Both the position numbers and the translations under genes were made by a program. A DNA stretch of 64,000 nucleotides, taken from assembly GCF_000949135.2 (NCBI RefSeq), contig NZ_JTAN02000012.1:744001-808000 (forward strand). The letters run 5' to 3'. Below, piece by piece: positions 1 to 8,204 of this stretch (the first letter of the stretch is position 1; each line of letters begins with the position of its first letter). Below the pieces are notes generated by a model that was not told where the DNA came from, searched no databases, and saw nothing but the letters and a program-made list of their open reading frames with translations. The DNA is from Burkholderia sp. USMB20 (lineage in GTDB: Bacteria > Pseudomonadota > Gammaproteobacteria > Burkholderiales > Burkholderiaceae).

Positions 1-1109
1 CGCAGCGGCCGGCGCCGACGACGCATCGGCCTGCCGCACACCGTCCAGCGTCGCCCACTGCGCGGTACTGGCTTCGATCGAGCGCAGCGTGTCGTGAACG
101 CTCGGTGCCGGCGTGATCGGCTCCGCGGGCTGTTGCACCCACGCATAGAGCGGCGCGGTGCGGGGGCCGGCGGCGCGGGGCGGCGTCGTGCGGCGTCCGG
201 CGACTGGCCGGCGGCGCCGACGCCCGTCACCGGGCGGCGGCGTGCGCGGCGGCGTCGCGGCGGCCGGGCGCGGCGTGACGCGGTGCGCGGCGCGCCGGTT
301 GCTTCAGCGCGGGCTGCGGCCGGTCGCGCGGCGGTCGGTTGCGGCCGAACGGGCTCGAACCCGGCGCAGCGGGGCCGGACTGGGGCGCGGCACCTGGCTG
401 TTCGCGGCGGCGCGCGCGAGGCTGGGCGGTGCGCCGGTCGTCGGGGCGGCATGGCGCTCGTCGCGCCCGCTGCGGCGGCGGGGGCGTGCGATTGGCCGAC
501 GTCGGCTTCAGCCAGCCGTCGGCGCGACCGGCTCGGCGAGCGGACGCGGCGCGGGCTTGCTGCGCGGCTTCGGCCGCGCCTGCGGATCGGGCTTCCACAA
601 CGTCGGGGCGCGAATACCGGGCCGTTCTGCCGCGGCGCCATCGAGTTGACGGTATGGGCGGTGGTCGGCTGCACGATGTCGTCGTCGCGATGCAGCGCGC
701 TGCGCGGCAGGTCGGCAACGCCGCGCACGTCGTCGTCGACGTCGCGCGCGAGCTTGACGCCGAACGACGTGTCGACCCACGCGGCGAACTGCCGCCAGCC
801 GATGCCGGTCAGCCACGGCAGGCCCGCGAAGAACAGCACGACCATCGCGACCGGCGTGCCGATCGGGCCGAGCACATGCGCGAAGCCGTTCGAGAACGCG
901 TGGCCGAGCGCATTCGAGTCGGGGCCCGACAGCGGGCTCGTCAGCGCGCAGCTCGCGACGAACACGGCCGCGAAGCCGAGCCACAGGCGAATCGAGCCGC
1001 GGCCGGCGAGTCCGCCGCCGCCGGGCAGCATCGTCTGAACGAGACGCCAGATGAGAAGGAGGAACCAGACGGCGGAGATGCCGAACCAGCCGAAGACAAC
1101 CGTGTGCAT
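1..1109 (-). pseudogene. ftsK: FtsK-like DNA translocase, N-terminal part, reading frame disrupted
   Basis: Reading leftward from an ATG at 1109, the first about 150 codons give a membrane domain beginning MHTVVFGWFGISAVWFLLL with about three hydrophobic helices, then a hydrophilic linker, as in the membrane anchor of FtsK/SpoIIIE translocases that pump chromosome ends at the septum. Near 620 the sensible peptide moves to a second frame (TLWKPDPQARPKPRSK), which stops with TGA at 510-508. Sense resumes in a third frame (WLKPTSANRTPPPP). By about 180 the sensible frame is again the second one (LYAWVQQPAEPITP ... HDTLRSIEAS) and is open to the window edge. At least three frame changes are therefore needed, all in Pro/Arg-rich, extremely GC-rich DNA. 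I infer either a decayed second ftsK copy or indel errors. The motor domain lies outside the window. A stop codon lies upstream at 1185-1187. Confidence 0.6.
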
Positions 1110-1289
1110 GCTTTGATGAAACAGGAAGAGGGCGGGGAGCGCGGTGCGCGACCCGCCGAGTTTAACCGGCCGACGAACAGGACTCTAAGGCAGTTTGAAG
1201 GCGTCGAAGCGCTTCCGGGCCGCGGGACGCATGCGTCCGGGATCCGCGCGCGGCGAAGGCGGCCGATCGGCCTTCGCCCGCGCGCTGCA

Positions 1290-1835
1290 TCAGGGGCTCC
1301 GGCGCGTGAAGGTCAGCGTCGCGCCGGCTTCGGTCACGATCTGCAACTGCTGCGGCTCGCGCATCTGCACGCCGGTCTTCCCGATGTGCGCGAGCGCATC
1401 GAGGTACGCGTGCTCGAGCTGGCCGCCGAGCGTGTTCGGGCATGCCATGCGCGTGCCGGCGAGCGGCCCGAAGCTCAGCAGGCCGTTCTTGAGCGCGTAG
1501 GTTCCCATATAGCGGTTGCAGCCCGAAAAGCCGCTGGCGCGCCGGACGCCCGCTTCGGTGGACAGCGCGAGCTTGATCGGCTCGCCGTTGTCGCCGTGCG
1601 GAATCGTGCGCGGCGTGCCGTCGGCGTTCACCCAGCTCGTGAGCTCCCAGCTCGTGTCGTCGAGCAGCTGGACGGCGGCGGGGTTGTACGGATCGGGTGC
1701 GGGGGCGGCGGAATCGGGGTGGGTCGGCATCGCGCAGGCGGCGAGAAGCGTGGCAAGCGTCAACGCGCAGAGCGGCGCGCGCAGCGGGCGAAGCAGGCCG
1801 GTGCGTGCGCGTGCGGCGGCGGACAGGTGGGACAT
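1290..1835 (-). CDS. META-domain (HslJ-like) lipoprotein
   Basis: The 181-residue product starts with a basic stretch and a hydrophobic segment ending in the lipobox LLAAC near residue 33, so it should be lipidated and membrane-anchored in the envelope. The rest matches the META/HslJ fold: a W-x-L-x-S-W segment near 62, GFSGCNRYMGTY near 103, FGPLAGTRMACP with a second conserved Cys, and a final LTFTR strand. HslJ relatives are associated with heat or novobiocin resistance in enterobacteria, but the biochemical role is unknown. The start is supported by GAGGAA about 8 bases upstream. It is transcribed alone, divergent from purT. Confidence 0.85.
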   Translation of the reverse strand: MSHLSAAARARTGLLRPLRAPLCALTLATLLAACAMPTHPDSAAPAPDPYNPAAVQLLDDTSWELTSWVNADGTPRTIPHGDNGEPIKLALSTEAGVRRASGFSGCNRYMGTYALKNGLLSFGPLAGTRMACPNTLGGQLEHAYLDALAHIGKTGVQMREPQQLQIVTEAGATLTFTRRSP

Positions 1836-2072
1836 GAGCCTCGTTCCTCATCGGATTCTGATCAAGGCGTAAGAGTAACGCACCCGCCCCGCGCGAGGCG
1901 AGCCGACACTTCGCGCGTGAAAACGTTCGCAATCCGCCCGCGAGCCTCGCGCGGCGGGGGGCGATGCGACGAAACCGGCCGGACCGGCGCGGGTGCGCGT
2001 GAGGTGTGCGTCGGGTGTGCGTGTTAACATCGAAGCCGTTTTCGTCCTCCAACAGAACCAGCGGGAAATCAC

Positions 2073-3287
2073 ATGCAGATCGGTCAGCGGCTCGGTACGC
2101 CGCTCTCACCCTCGGCCACGCGCGTCATGCTGCTCGGCGCGGGCGAACTCGGCAAGGAAGTCATCATCGCGTTGCAGCGGCTCGGCGTCGAAGTCGTCGC
2201 GGTCGACCGCTATCCGGACGCACCGGGCCACCAGGTCGCGCATCGCGCGCACGTGATCGACATGACCGACGCCGCCGCGCTGCGCGCGGTCGTCGAGGCC
2301 GAGCGTCCGCACCTGATCGTGCCGGAGATCGAGGCGATCGCAACCGATGCGCTCGCGGCGATCGAGGCGGCCGGCCTGGCCGAGGTGATCCCGACCGCAC
2401 GCGCGACGCAGCTCACGATGAACCGCGAAGGCATCCGCCGTCTCGCGGCCGAGGAACTCGGGCTGGCAACTTCGCCGTACGCGTTCGCCGATTCGTTCGA
2501 CGCGTTCAGCGCGGCCGTCGCGAAGATCGGCATGCCGTGCGTCGTGAAGCCGGTGATGTCGTCGTCGGGCAAGGGACAGTCGGTCGTGCGGACCGAGGCC
2601 GACGTGAAGCCCGCCTGGGACTACGCGATGGCGGGCGGCCGCGTGAACCACGGCCGCGTGATCGTCGAGGGCTTCGTCGATTTCGACTACGAGATCACGC
2701 AGCTGACCGTGCGCGCGATCGACCCCGCGACGCTCGAGACGCGCACCTACTTCTGCGAGCCGGTCGGGCACGTGCAGGTGGCGGGCGACTACGTCGAATC
2801 GTGGCAGCCGCAGCCGATGAGCGCCGTCGCGCTGGAAAAGTCTCGCGAGATCGCGCACAAGGTGACCGAGGCGCTCGGCGGGCGCGGGCTGTTCGGCGTC
2901 GAGCTGTTCGTGCGCGGCGACGAAGTCTGGTTCTCCGAGGTGAGCCCGCGGCCGCACGACACCGGCCTCGTCACGCTCGCGTCGCAGCGCCAGTCGGAGT
3001 TCGAACTGCACGCGCGCGCGATTCTCGGGCTGCCGGTCGATCCGGCGCTCGGTTCGCCGGCCGCATCCGCGGTGATCTACGGCGGGCTCGACGAGCGCGG
3101 TATCGCGTTCGAGGGCGTGCGCGATGCGCTGGCCGTGCCGGGCGCCGACCTGCGCCTGTTCGGCAAACCGGAAAGCTTCGCGAAGCGGCGCATGGGCGTC
3201 GCGCTCGCGACCGGCGCGACCGTCGACGAAGCCCGCGAACGCGCGAAGCGCGCCGCGGCGGCCGTGCGGCCCGTGTCGGCACGCTGA
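2073..3287 (+). CDS. purT: Formate-dependent phosphoribosylglycinamide formyltransferase PurT
   Basis: This 404-residue cytoplasmic enzyme uses ATP and formate to formylate GAR, the folate-independent alternative to PurN in purine synthesis. The N-terminal pre-ATP-grasp domain contains GAGELGKE (22-29). The ATP-grasp domain contains the nucleotide loop SSSGKGQS (163-170) and, near residue 290, [10 protein letters not shown] with the Mg-binding Glu. The length fits the family (about 390-405). The start gives the expected N-terminus [12 protein letters not shown], with a weak GGGAAA ribosome site. A small lipoprotein gene follows after 18 bases and may be cotranscribed. purD of the same pathway lies at 31.9 kb. 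Confidence 0.97.
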   Translation: MQIGQRLGTPLSPSATRVMLLGAGELGKEVIIALQRLGVEVVAVDRYPDAPGHQVAHRAHVIDMTDAAALRAVVEAERPHLIVPEIEAIATDALAAIEAAGLAEVIPTARATQLTMNREGIRRLAAEELGLATSPYAFADSFDAFSAAVAKIGMPCVVKPVMSSSGKGQSVVRTEADVKPAWDYAMAGGRVNHGRVIVEGFVDFDYEITQLTVRAIDPATLETRTYFCEPVGHVQVAGDYVESWQPQPMSAVALEKSREIAHKVTEALGGRGLFGVELFVRGDEVWFSEVSPRPHDTGLVTLASQRQSEFELHARAILGLPVDPALGSPAASAVIYGGLDERGIAFEGVRDALAVPGADLRLFGKPESFAKRRMGVALATGATVDEARERAKRAAAAVRPVSAR

Positions 3288-3305
3288 CCGGACCAGGAGA
3301 GCGCG

Positions 3306-3500
3306 ATGGCGTCGACATGGCAGCGGATCGGACGGCTCGGCAAGCTGGGCGCCGCGCTGGCGCTGGTCGCGAGTCTCGCGGGGTGCGGCCTCGCGGCCGC
3401 GCCGTGCCGGGTCGCATCGGCCGGGCTGAAGATCGTGCCGCTCGTCGGCCACGTCGCGGCCGCGCCGACCGATGCGTGCGCCGACGTCATCGATCCCTGA
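3306..3500 (+). CDS. Small cysteine-containing lipoprotein, unknown function
   Basis: A 64-residue protein directly after purT with a strong AGGAGAG ribosome site. It has a basic N-terminus, a hydrophobic core and a lipobox-like LAGCG around residues 25-29, followed by a mature part of under 40 residues with two further Cys (APCRVA and TDACAD). It resembles the short Burkholderiales lipoproteins now grouped as DUF6726, an attribution I make from memory. Small conserved lipoproteins of this kind have no known function. Codon use is like its neighbours, and the spacing suggests cotranscription with purT. Confidence 0.7.
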   Translation: MASTWQRIGRLGKLGAALALVASLAGCGLAAAPCRVASAGLKIVPLVGHVAAAPTDACADVIDP

Positions 3501-3592
3501 GCGGCGAACCCTCGATCCGTAGCCAACCATAACCAACGACAATCGCGCGTCCCGCGAGGGCGCGTTTCCACCCGTCTCGTGAGAGGAACTGC

Positions 3593-3976
3593 ATGATTCG
3601 CCACACCCTCGCCGCGCTCGCGCTGGCCGGCACCGCCGTTTCCGTCGCGCACGCCGCGCAACTGACCGTCGAGGAGATCGACGCCGATGCGCGCGTGCAG
3701 ACCCTCTATCAGTGCGCGAACCAGAAGCAGCCGGTACGCGTGTCGTACTGGCGCGCGGGCAACGGCCAGAGCTTCGCACTGGTGCCGGTCAACGGGCAGC
3801 AGTTGCTGTTCGTCGATACCGTTTCGGCGTCGGGCGCGCGTTACCAGGCCGGACGCTATACCTGGTGGACGAAGGGCAAGGAAGGGACGCTGCGCGACGA
3901 GATCGCCGACCAGAACGCGGCACCGCTGCTGGGCGACTGCGTGCAGGTCGAGAAGAAGAAAAAGAAGAAGGGTTGA
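3593..3976 (+). CDS. MliC-family C-type lysozyme inhibitor
   Basis: The 127-residue product has a Sec signal peptide (cleavage likely at AHA-A, about residue 20) but no lipobox, so it is probably periplasmic. The mature part has the MliC/PliC signature: YQCANQKQPVRVSYW near 39, then SFALVPVNG, LLFVDTVSASGARYQ, GRYTWWTKGKEG and a second Cys at GDCVQ that would form the usual disulfide. MliC proteins bind the active site of host C-type lysozymes and protect peptidoglycan. The protein ends in a run of seven lysines before the final Gly, longer than I would expect in this family. A good ribosome site (GAGAGGAAC) precedes the ATG. Confidence 0.85.
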   Translation: MIRHTLAALALAGTAVSVAHAAQLTVEEIDADARVQTLYQCANQKQPVRVSYWRAGNGQSFALVPVNGQQLLFVDTVSASGARYQAGRYTWWTKGKEGTLRDEIADQNAAPLLGDCVQVEKKKKKKG

Positions 3977-4239
3977 GCGCGGCGCGCGCGATCGGATACG
4001 CCGTGCGGGCGTGCCGGTTGCCCGCGATCGATTCGGGCGGCCGGGTTCGACCTCGGACCGGGCAGCGGAGCCGGCGGTGCTCGGGCTCGCCGGCCGGCGG
4101 TCGATTCCCCGCCGCAGATGCCCGAGATTCGACCCCGTATTTCGACCGCATCCGCCCCGCGCCCGGCCTGCCGGCGCACGCCGCGAGCCGCCGCCGGGGC
4201 CGTTCGCGGCGTTGTCACGGACAGATTGCTGCGCAGTGC

Positions 4240-4245
4240 TACAAT
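4240..4245 (+). promoter_or_regulatory. Candidate -10 box for the rhlE transcript
   Basis: TACAAT is the only good -10 hexamer in the 468-base gap before rhlE. A TTGTCA lies at 4212-4217, but the spacing of 22 is too long, so the -35 is uncertain. If used, the leader is about 190 nt. Upstream (3977-4239) I see no gene. Confidence 0.4.
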
Positions 4246-4444
4246 ACGGCCCTTTCCGCCGGCATTCGCGCCGAACGGAGTCCGCACGGCCTGTGGCGCC
4301 CGCTGTTCGAATTGAACCGGTCCCAAGCGCCAGAGCGGCGCCGCGCGGCGCGCCGCGGCTCCGTCTACTTCCAATGTGATGAGCGCAGGCCCGGCCGGCC
4401 TGACGCACGATGTCCCCGCCGCGCCTTTTGAGCGAAACGCCACC

Positions 4445-5929
4445 ATGTCCGATTCTGTCGCCAAGCCAGTCGACGCAACCTTCGATCAATTCGGCCTTGC
4501 CGCCGATATCCTGAAAGCCATTGCGGAGCAGGGCTATACGACGCCGACGCCGATCCAGGCGCAGGCCATTCCGGTCGTGCTCGCCGGCCGCGACGTCATG
4601 GGCGCCGCGCAAACGGGCACCGGCAAGACCGCGAGCTTCTCGCTGCCGATCCTCCAGCGCCTGCTGCCGCAGGCCAACACGAGCGCATCGCCCGCGCGCC
4701 ACCCGGTGCGCGCGCTGATCCTCACGCCGACCCGCGAGCTCGCCGACCAGGTCGCCGCGAACGTGCATGCGTACGGGAAGCACACGCCGTTGCGCAGCGC
4801 GGTCGTGTTCGGCGGTGTCGACATGAACCCGCAGATGGCCGAGTTGCGCCGCGGCGTCGAGATCCTGATCGCGACGCCGGGCCGCCTGCTCGACCACGTG
4901 CAGCAGAAGACCGCGAATCTCGGGCAGGTGCAGATGCTCGTGCTCGACGAGGCCGACCGGATGCTCGACATGGGCTTCCTGCCGGACCTGCAGCGCATCC
5001 TGAACCTGCTGCCGAAGGAACGCCAGACGCTGCTGTTCTCGGCCACCTTCTCGCCGGAAATCAAGAAGCTCGCGTCGACCTACCTGCGCAACCCGCAGAC
5101 GATCGAGGTCGCGCGCAGCAACTCGACGAACGCAAACGTCACGCAGATCGTCTACGACGTCGCCGAAGGCGACAAGCAGGCCGCCGTCGTGCAGTTGCTG
5201 CGCGATCGCGGGCTCAAGCAGGTGATCGTGTTCTGCAACAGCAAGATCGGCGCGAGCCGGCTCGCGCGCAACCTCGAGCGCGACGGCGTGGTCGCGTCGG
5301 CGATCCACGGCGACAAGACGCAGATCGAGCGGATGCAGGCTCTCGATGCGTTCAAGCGCGGCGAGATCGAGGCGCTGGTCGCGACCGACGTGGCCGCGCG
5401 CGGCCTCGACATCGCCGAACTGCCGGCCGTGATCAACTTCGACCTGCCGTTCAACGCGGAAGACTACGTGCACCGGATCGGCCGCACGGGCCGCGCGGGT
5501 GCGACGGGCGATGCGCTGTCGCTGTGCAGCCCGAACGAGCGCAAGCAGCTCGCCGATATCGAAAAACTGATCAAGCGTCCGCTCGAGGTGCAGACGCTCG
5601 CGCTCGACAAGCCGGCGCGCCATCGTCACGACGACCGTGGCGGCGAGCGCGGGGGCGATCGTAGTGAGCGCGGTGATCGCGGCGGCCGTCGCGATCGCGA
5701 CGAGCATCGCGGCGCGTCGGGGCGTCGTCCGGGCGGGTCCGAGCGCGGCCACCACCGTCGTCACGAGGCGCCGGTCGACGACTTCTTCCTGAAGCCGTAC
5801 GAACCGTCGGCGCCGGCGAAACAGCCGGAAGAGACCAAGTCCGCGCAGCAGCCCGAGAAGAAGGGGCCGAAGCGTCAGGTCGCCGCGCTGCTGGGCGGCT
5901 TCGGGATGCCGCGCAAGCCGTCGGCGTAA
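4445..5929 (+). CDS. rhlE: DEAD-box RNA helicase RhlE
   Basis: This 494-residue ATP-dependent RNA helicase has the full motif series in order: Q-motif region (FDQFGLAADILKAI), AQTGTGKT (motif I), PTRELADQ (Ia), TPGRLLDH (Ib), VLDEADRMLDMG (II), LFSATFS (III), ARGLDIAELP (V) and HRIGRTGRAG (VI). After the core comes a basic, Gly/Arg/Asp-rich tail with GGERGGDRSERGDRGG-like repeats and a C-terminal end RQVAALLGGFG typical of proteobacterial RhlE. RhlE works in ribosome maturation and mRNA decay. I chose the ATG at 4445 (MSDSVAKPVD), where homology begins; an in-frame ATG at 4376 would add 23 unlikely residues. It is monocistronic, with a strong terminator behind it. Confidence 0.95.
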   Translation: MSDSVAKPVDATFDQFGLAADILKAIAEQGYTTPTPIQAQAIPVVLAGRDVMGAAQTGTGKTASFSLPILQRLLPQANTSASPARHPVRALILTPTRELADQVAANVHAYGKHTPLRSAVVFGGVDMNPQMAELRRGVEILIATPGRLLDHVQQKTANLGQVQMLVLDEADRMLDMGFLPDLQRILNLLPKERQTLLFSATFSPEIKKLASTYLRNPQTIEVARSNSTNANVTQIVYDVAEGDKQAAVVQLLRDRGLKQVIVFCNSKIGASRLARNLERDGVVASAIHGDKTQIERMQALDAFKRGEIEALVATDVAARGLDIAELPAVINFDLPFNAEDYVHRIGRTGRAGATGDALSLCSPNERKQLADIEKLIKRPLEVQTLALDKPARHRHDDRGGERGGDRSERGDRGGRRDRDEHRGASGRRPGGSERGHHRRHEAPVDDFFLKPYEPSAPAKQPEETKSAQQPEKKGPKRQVAALLGGFGMPRKPSA

Positions 5930-5974
5930 GCGGGCGGTTCAGGCGGTCGGTGCGGCGCGCGAGCGCTGCCGCGG

Positions 5975-6009
5975 AAACGGGTGCATGCGATGAGCATGTG
6001 CCCGTTTTT
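5975..6009 (+). terminator. Rho-independent terminator of rhlE
   Basis: A 14-bp stem (two G-T pairs) at 5975-5988 / 5994-6007 with loop GATGA runs into five T residues (6005-6009). It sits 45 bases after the rhlE stop. The sequence from there to the gluQ stop at 6211 holds no gene I can support. Confidence 0.9.
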
Positions 6010-6210
6010 CATTGGGCGAGACGATTCGTGAAGGAGTGGGCGAGATGGGCGACGACTTGCCGCGTGGGGCGGGGCAGCCTGCGGGACTACTCCGATGCCG
6101 TGTCGCCGGCGGGCGTTCCGTTCAGGCTGCCATCACGCTTGCATGCGACCGGACTCACCGCCGACGGACGCAGGAACGCGGTCGACACGAACGGGTGTCC
6201 CGCGAGCGCC

Positions 6211-7104
6211 TCAACCGGCGCGTGGCCCGAAGCGACGCGCCCACGCATCGGTCGCGGCCGCGTAGAACGCATCGAGCGTATCGATCGACGGATCGCCATC
6301 GGCCCACAGGCCGAGATGCGCGGCGGCGGCGCGCAGCGCCGGCAGCGGATCGTCGCGCTCGAGCGCGGTCGCGCCCGTCTGCTTGCTGAGCTTTTCGCCG
6401 TTCGCGTCGACGACGACGGGCACGTGCAGGTACGCCGGCGTCGGCACGCCGAGACAGCGCTGCAGGTAGATCTGGCGCGCGGTCGAGTCGAGCAGGTCGG
6501 CGCCGCGCACGACGTGCGTGATGCCCGCATCGGCATCGTCGACCACGACCGCGAGCTGATACGCCCATTGGCCGTCGGCGCGCTTCAGCACGAAATCGCC
6601 GACCTCGGTCGCGAGGTTCTGCGCTTGCGTGTGCTGCCAGCGGTCGTCGAACGTGACGAGCGCCGCGTCGCCGTCCGGCACGCGCAGCCGCCACGCGCGG
6701 GCGGGCTTGCCGTGCAGGCCGGTGCGGCAGGTGCCCGGGTAGGCGAGCGTCGTGTGGCGCTCGTGCGCGGCGCGCAGCGAATCGGCGATTTCCTTGCGCG
6801 TGCAGCCGCACGGATAGACGAGCCCCGCGGCGACGAGCCGTTCGAGCGCGGCCGCATAGTCGGCCTCGCGCGTGCTTTGCCACACGGGCGGCTCGTCGGG
6901 TGTCATGCCGAAATGCGCGAGCGTCGCGAGGATGTCGTCGGCGGCGCCGGGCACCGTGCGCGGGCCGTCGATGTCCTCGATGCGCACGAGCCATGCGCCA
7001 CCGTGCGCGCGCGAGTCGAGCCAGCTCGCGAGCGCGCCGACCAGCGAGCCGAAATGCAGCGGGCCGGTGGGCGACGGCGCGAAGCGGCCGCGGTAGCCGT
7101 TCAT
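6211..7104 (-). CDS. gluQ: Glutamyl-Q tRNA(Asp) synthetase
   Basis: This 297-residue truncated class I synthetase lacks an anticodon-binding domain. The family attaches glutamate to queuosine at position 34 of tRNA-Asp. It has the HIGH-type motif [12 protein letters not shown] (10-21), the zinc-site cysteines in PCGCTRKEI and YPGTCRTG around residues 98-130, and the KMSKS-type loop KLSKQTG near 237. The start ATG at 7104 gives the expected N-terminus [14 protein letters not shown]. It lies 22 bases after trhO on the same strand, so the two tRNA position-34 modification genes probably form an operon. Confidence 0.95.
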   Translation of the reverse strand: MNGYRGRFAPSPTGPLHFGSLVGALASWLDSRAHGGAWLVRIEDIDGPRTVPGAADDILATLAHFGMTPDEPPVWQSTREADYAAALERLVAAGLVYPCGCTRKEIADSLRAAHERHTTLAYPGTCRTGLHGKPARAWRLRVPDGDAALVTFDDRWQHTQAQNLATEVGDFVLKRADGQWAYQLAVVVDDADAGITHVVRGADLLDSTARQIYLQRCLGVPTPAYLHVPVVVDANGEKLSKQTGATALERDDPLPALRAAAAHLGLWADGDPSIDTLDAFYAAATDAWARRFGPRAG

Positions 7105-7126
7105 CGGGACGCGGTGCGACGCGCGC

Positions 7127-7981
7127 TTACGCGGCGCTGGCTGCCTGCGCGCAGGCCGGGCACGACTTGCCGGGCACGTAGCTCGGCGCTTGCTGGGCTT
7201 CCGGCGTGACGACCGCGCGGCACGCGAAGCACGTGACGTTCTCGGTCGGCTGCAGTTGCGGGTTCAGCGCGGTGCGGTAGTCGAACACGAAGCAGTCGCC
7301 GTGATAGTGCGCGCCGCCGACTTCCTCGAAGTACTTCAGGATCCCGCCCTCGAGCTGGTACACGTTCTCGATGCCGATTTCCTTCATGTGGATCGCCGCC
7401 TTCTCGCAGCGGATGCCGCCGGTGCAGAACGACACGACCGTCTTGCCCTCGAGATCGGCGCGGTTCGCGTCGATCACTTCCGGGAACTCGCTGAACTTGT
7501 CGATCCGGTAGTCGAGCGCGTCGTCGAACGTGCCGACGTCCACTTCGAACGCGTTGCGCGTGTCGAGCATCACGACCGGGCGGCCGGCGTCGTCGTGGCC
7601 GCGGTCGAGCCACGCCTTCAGCGTGTGCGCGTCGACCGACGGCGCGCGACCGAGCTCCGGCTTGATCGCGGGCTTCTTCATCGTGATGATCTCGCGCTTC
7701 AGGCGCACGAGCATCCGGCGGAACGGCTGCGAGTCGGACAGGCTTTCCTTGAACTGCAGCGTCGCGAACTTGCCTTCGAACAGCGGATCGTGGCGGAGGT
7801 AGTCGATGAAAGCGTCGGTCGCGTCGCGCGGGCCGGCGATGAACAGGTTGATGCCTTCCGGCGCGAGCAGGATCGTGCCGCGCAGGCCGAGTTCGTTGCA
7901 GCGGGCGGTGACGAGCGGGCGCCATTGCTCGGTCGCGTCGAGCGACACGAAGTGGTAGGCGGCGAGGTTGACGATGGTCAT
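7127..7981 (-). CDS. trhO: tRNA uridine-34 hydroxylase TrhO (rhodanese family, YceA)
   Basis: This 284-residue cytoplasmic protein matches YceA/TrhO, which forms 5-hydroxyuridine at the tRNA wobble position using oxygen. The N-terminal domain (1-100) carries [20 protein letters not shown]. The central rhodanese domain has the catalytic-type loop [10 protein letters not shown], with Cys186. The C-terminal end has CFAC and SCPAC pairs that could bind zinc, as seen in the longer betaproteobacterial members. I chose ATG 7981 ([11 protein letters not shown]) because similarity starts there, although the open frame continues upstream to 8206 across the dnaE promoter. It is divergent from dnaE. Confidence 0.92.
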   Translation of the reverse strand: MTIVNLAAYHFVSLDATEQWRPLVTARCNELGLRGTILLAPEGINLFIAGPRDATDAFIDYLRHDPLFEGKFATLQFKESLSDSQPFRRMLVRLKREIITMKKPAIKPELGRAPSVDAHTLKAWLDRGHDDAGRPVVMLDTRNAFEVDVGTFDDALDYRIDKFSEFPEVIDANRADLEGKTVVSFCTGGIRCEKAAIHMKEIGIENVYQLEGGILKYFEEVGGAHYHGDCFVFDYRTALNPQLQPTENVTCFACRAVVTPEAQQAPSYVPGKSCPACAQAASAA

Positions 7982-8191
7982 GATGGTCCGACGGGAAAAC
8001 GGCCGCGACCGTGCGGCGGGCGCACGGTGGCCCCGCAAAAAAAGGGTGCGAAGCCGGGGCGGTGATTCGAAAACCCGTATTATCCCGCAAACTGCACGTC
8101 TGCCGGCACCCGGCCGTTCGGCCGGCGTCGCGCGCATCGGCCGAACGGCCGGGCGCGGGGATTTTTTGGGCAGCCTGCGCGGCGACGCGGC

Positions 8192-8197
8192 TACAAT
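8192..8197 (+). promoter_or_regulatory. Candidate dnaE -10 box, 7 bases before the start codon
   Basis: TACAAT ends only 7 bases before the dnaE ATG at 8205. A transcript started from it would begin at or within a few bases of the ATG, so the mRNA would be leaderless. No Shine-Dalgarno sequence lies before the ATG. The -35 is weak (TTGGGC at 8166, spacing 20). Confidence 0.5.
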
Positions 8198-8204
8198 AAC
8201 GCCC

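Noticed and set aside
2030-2060. A PurR-box-like CGTTTTCGT upstream of purT
   Set aside because: Only one half matches the enterobacterial box and I do not know that this organism has that LacI-type PurR, so I do not call an operator.
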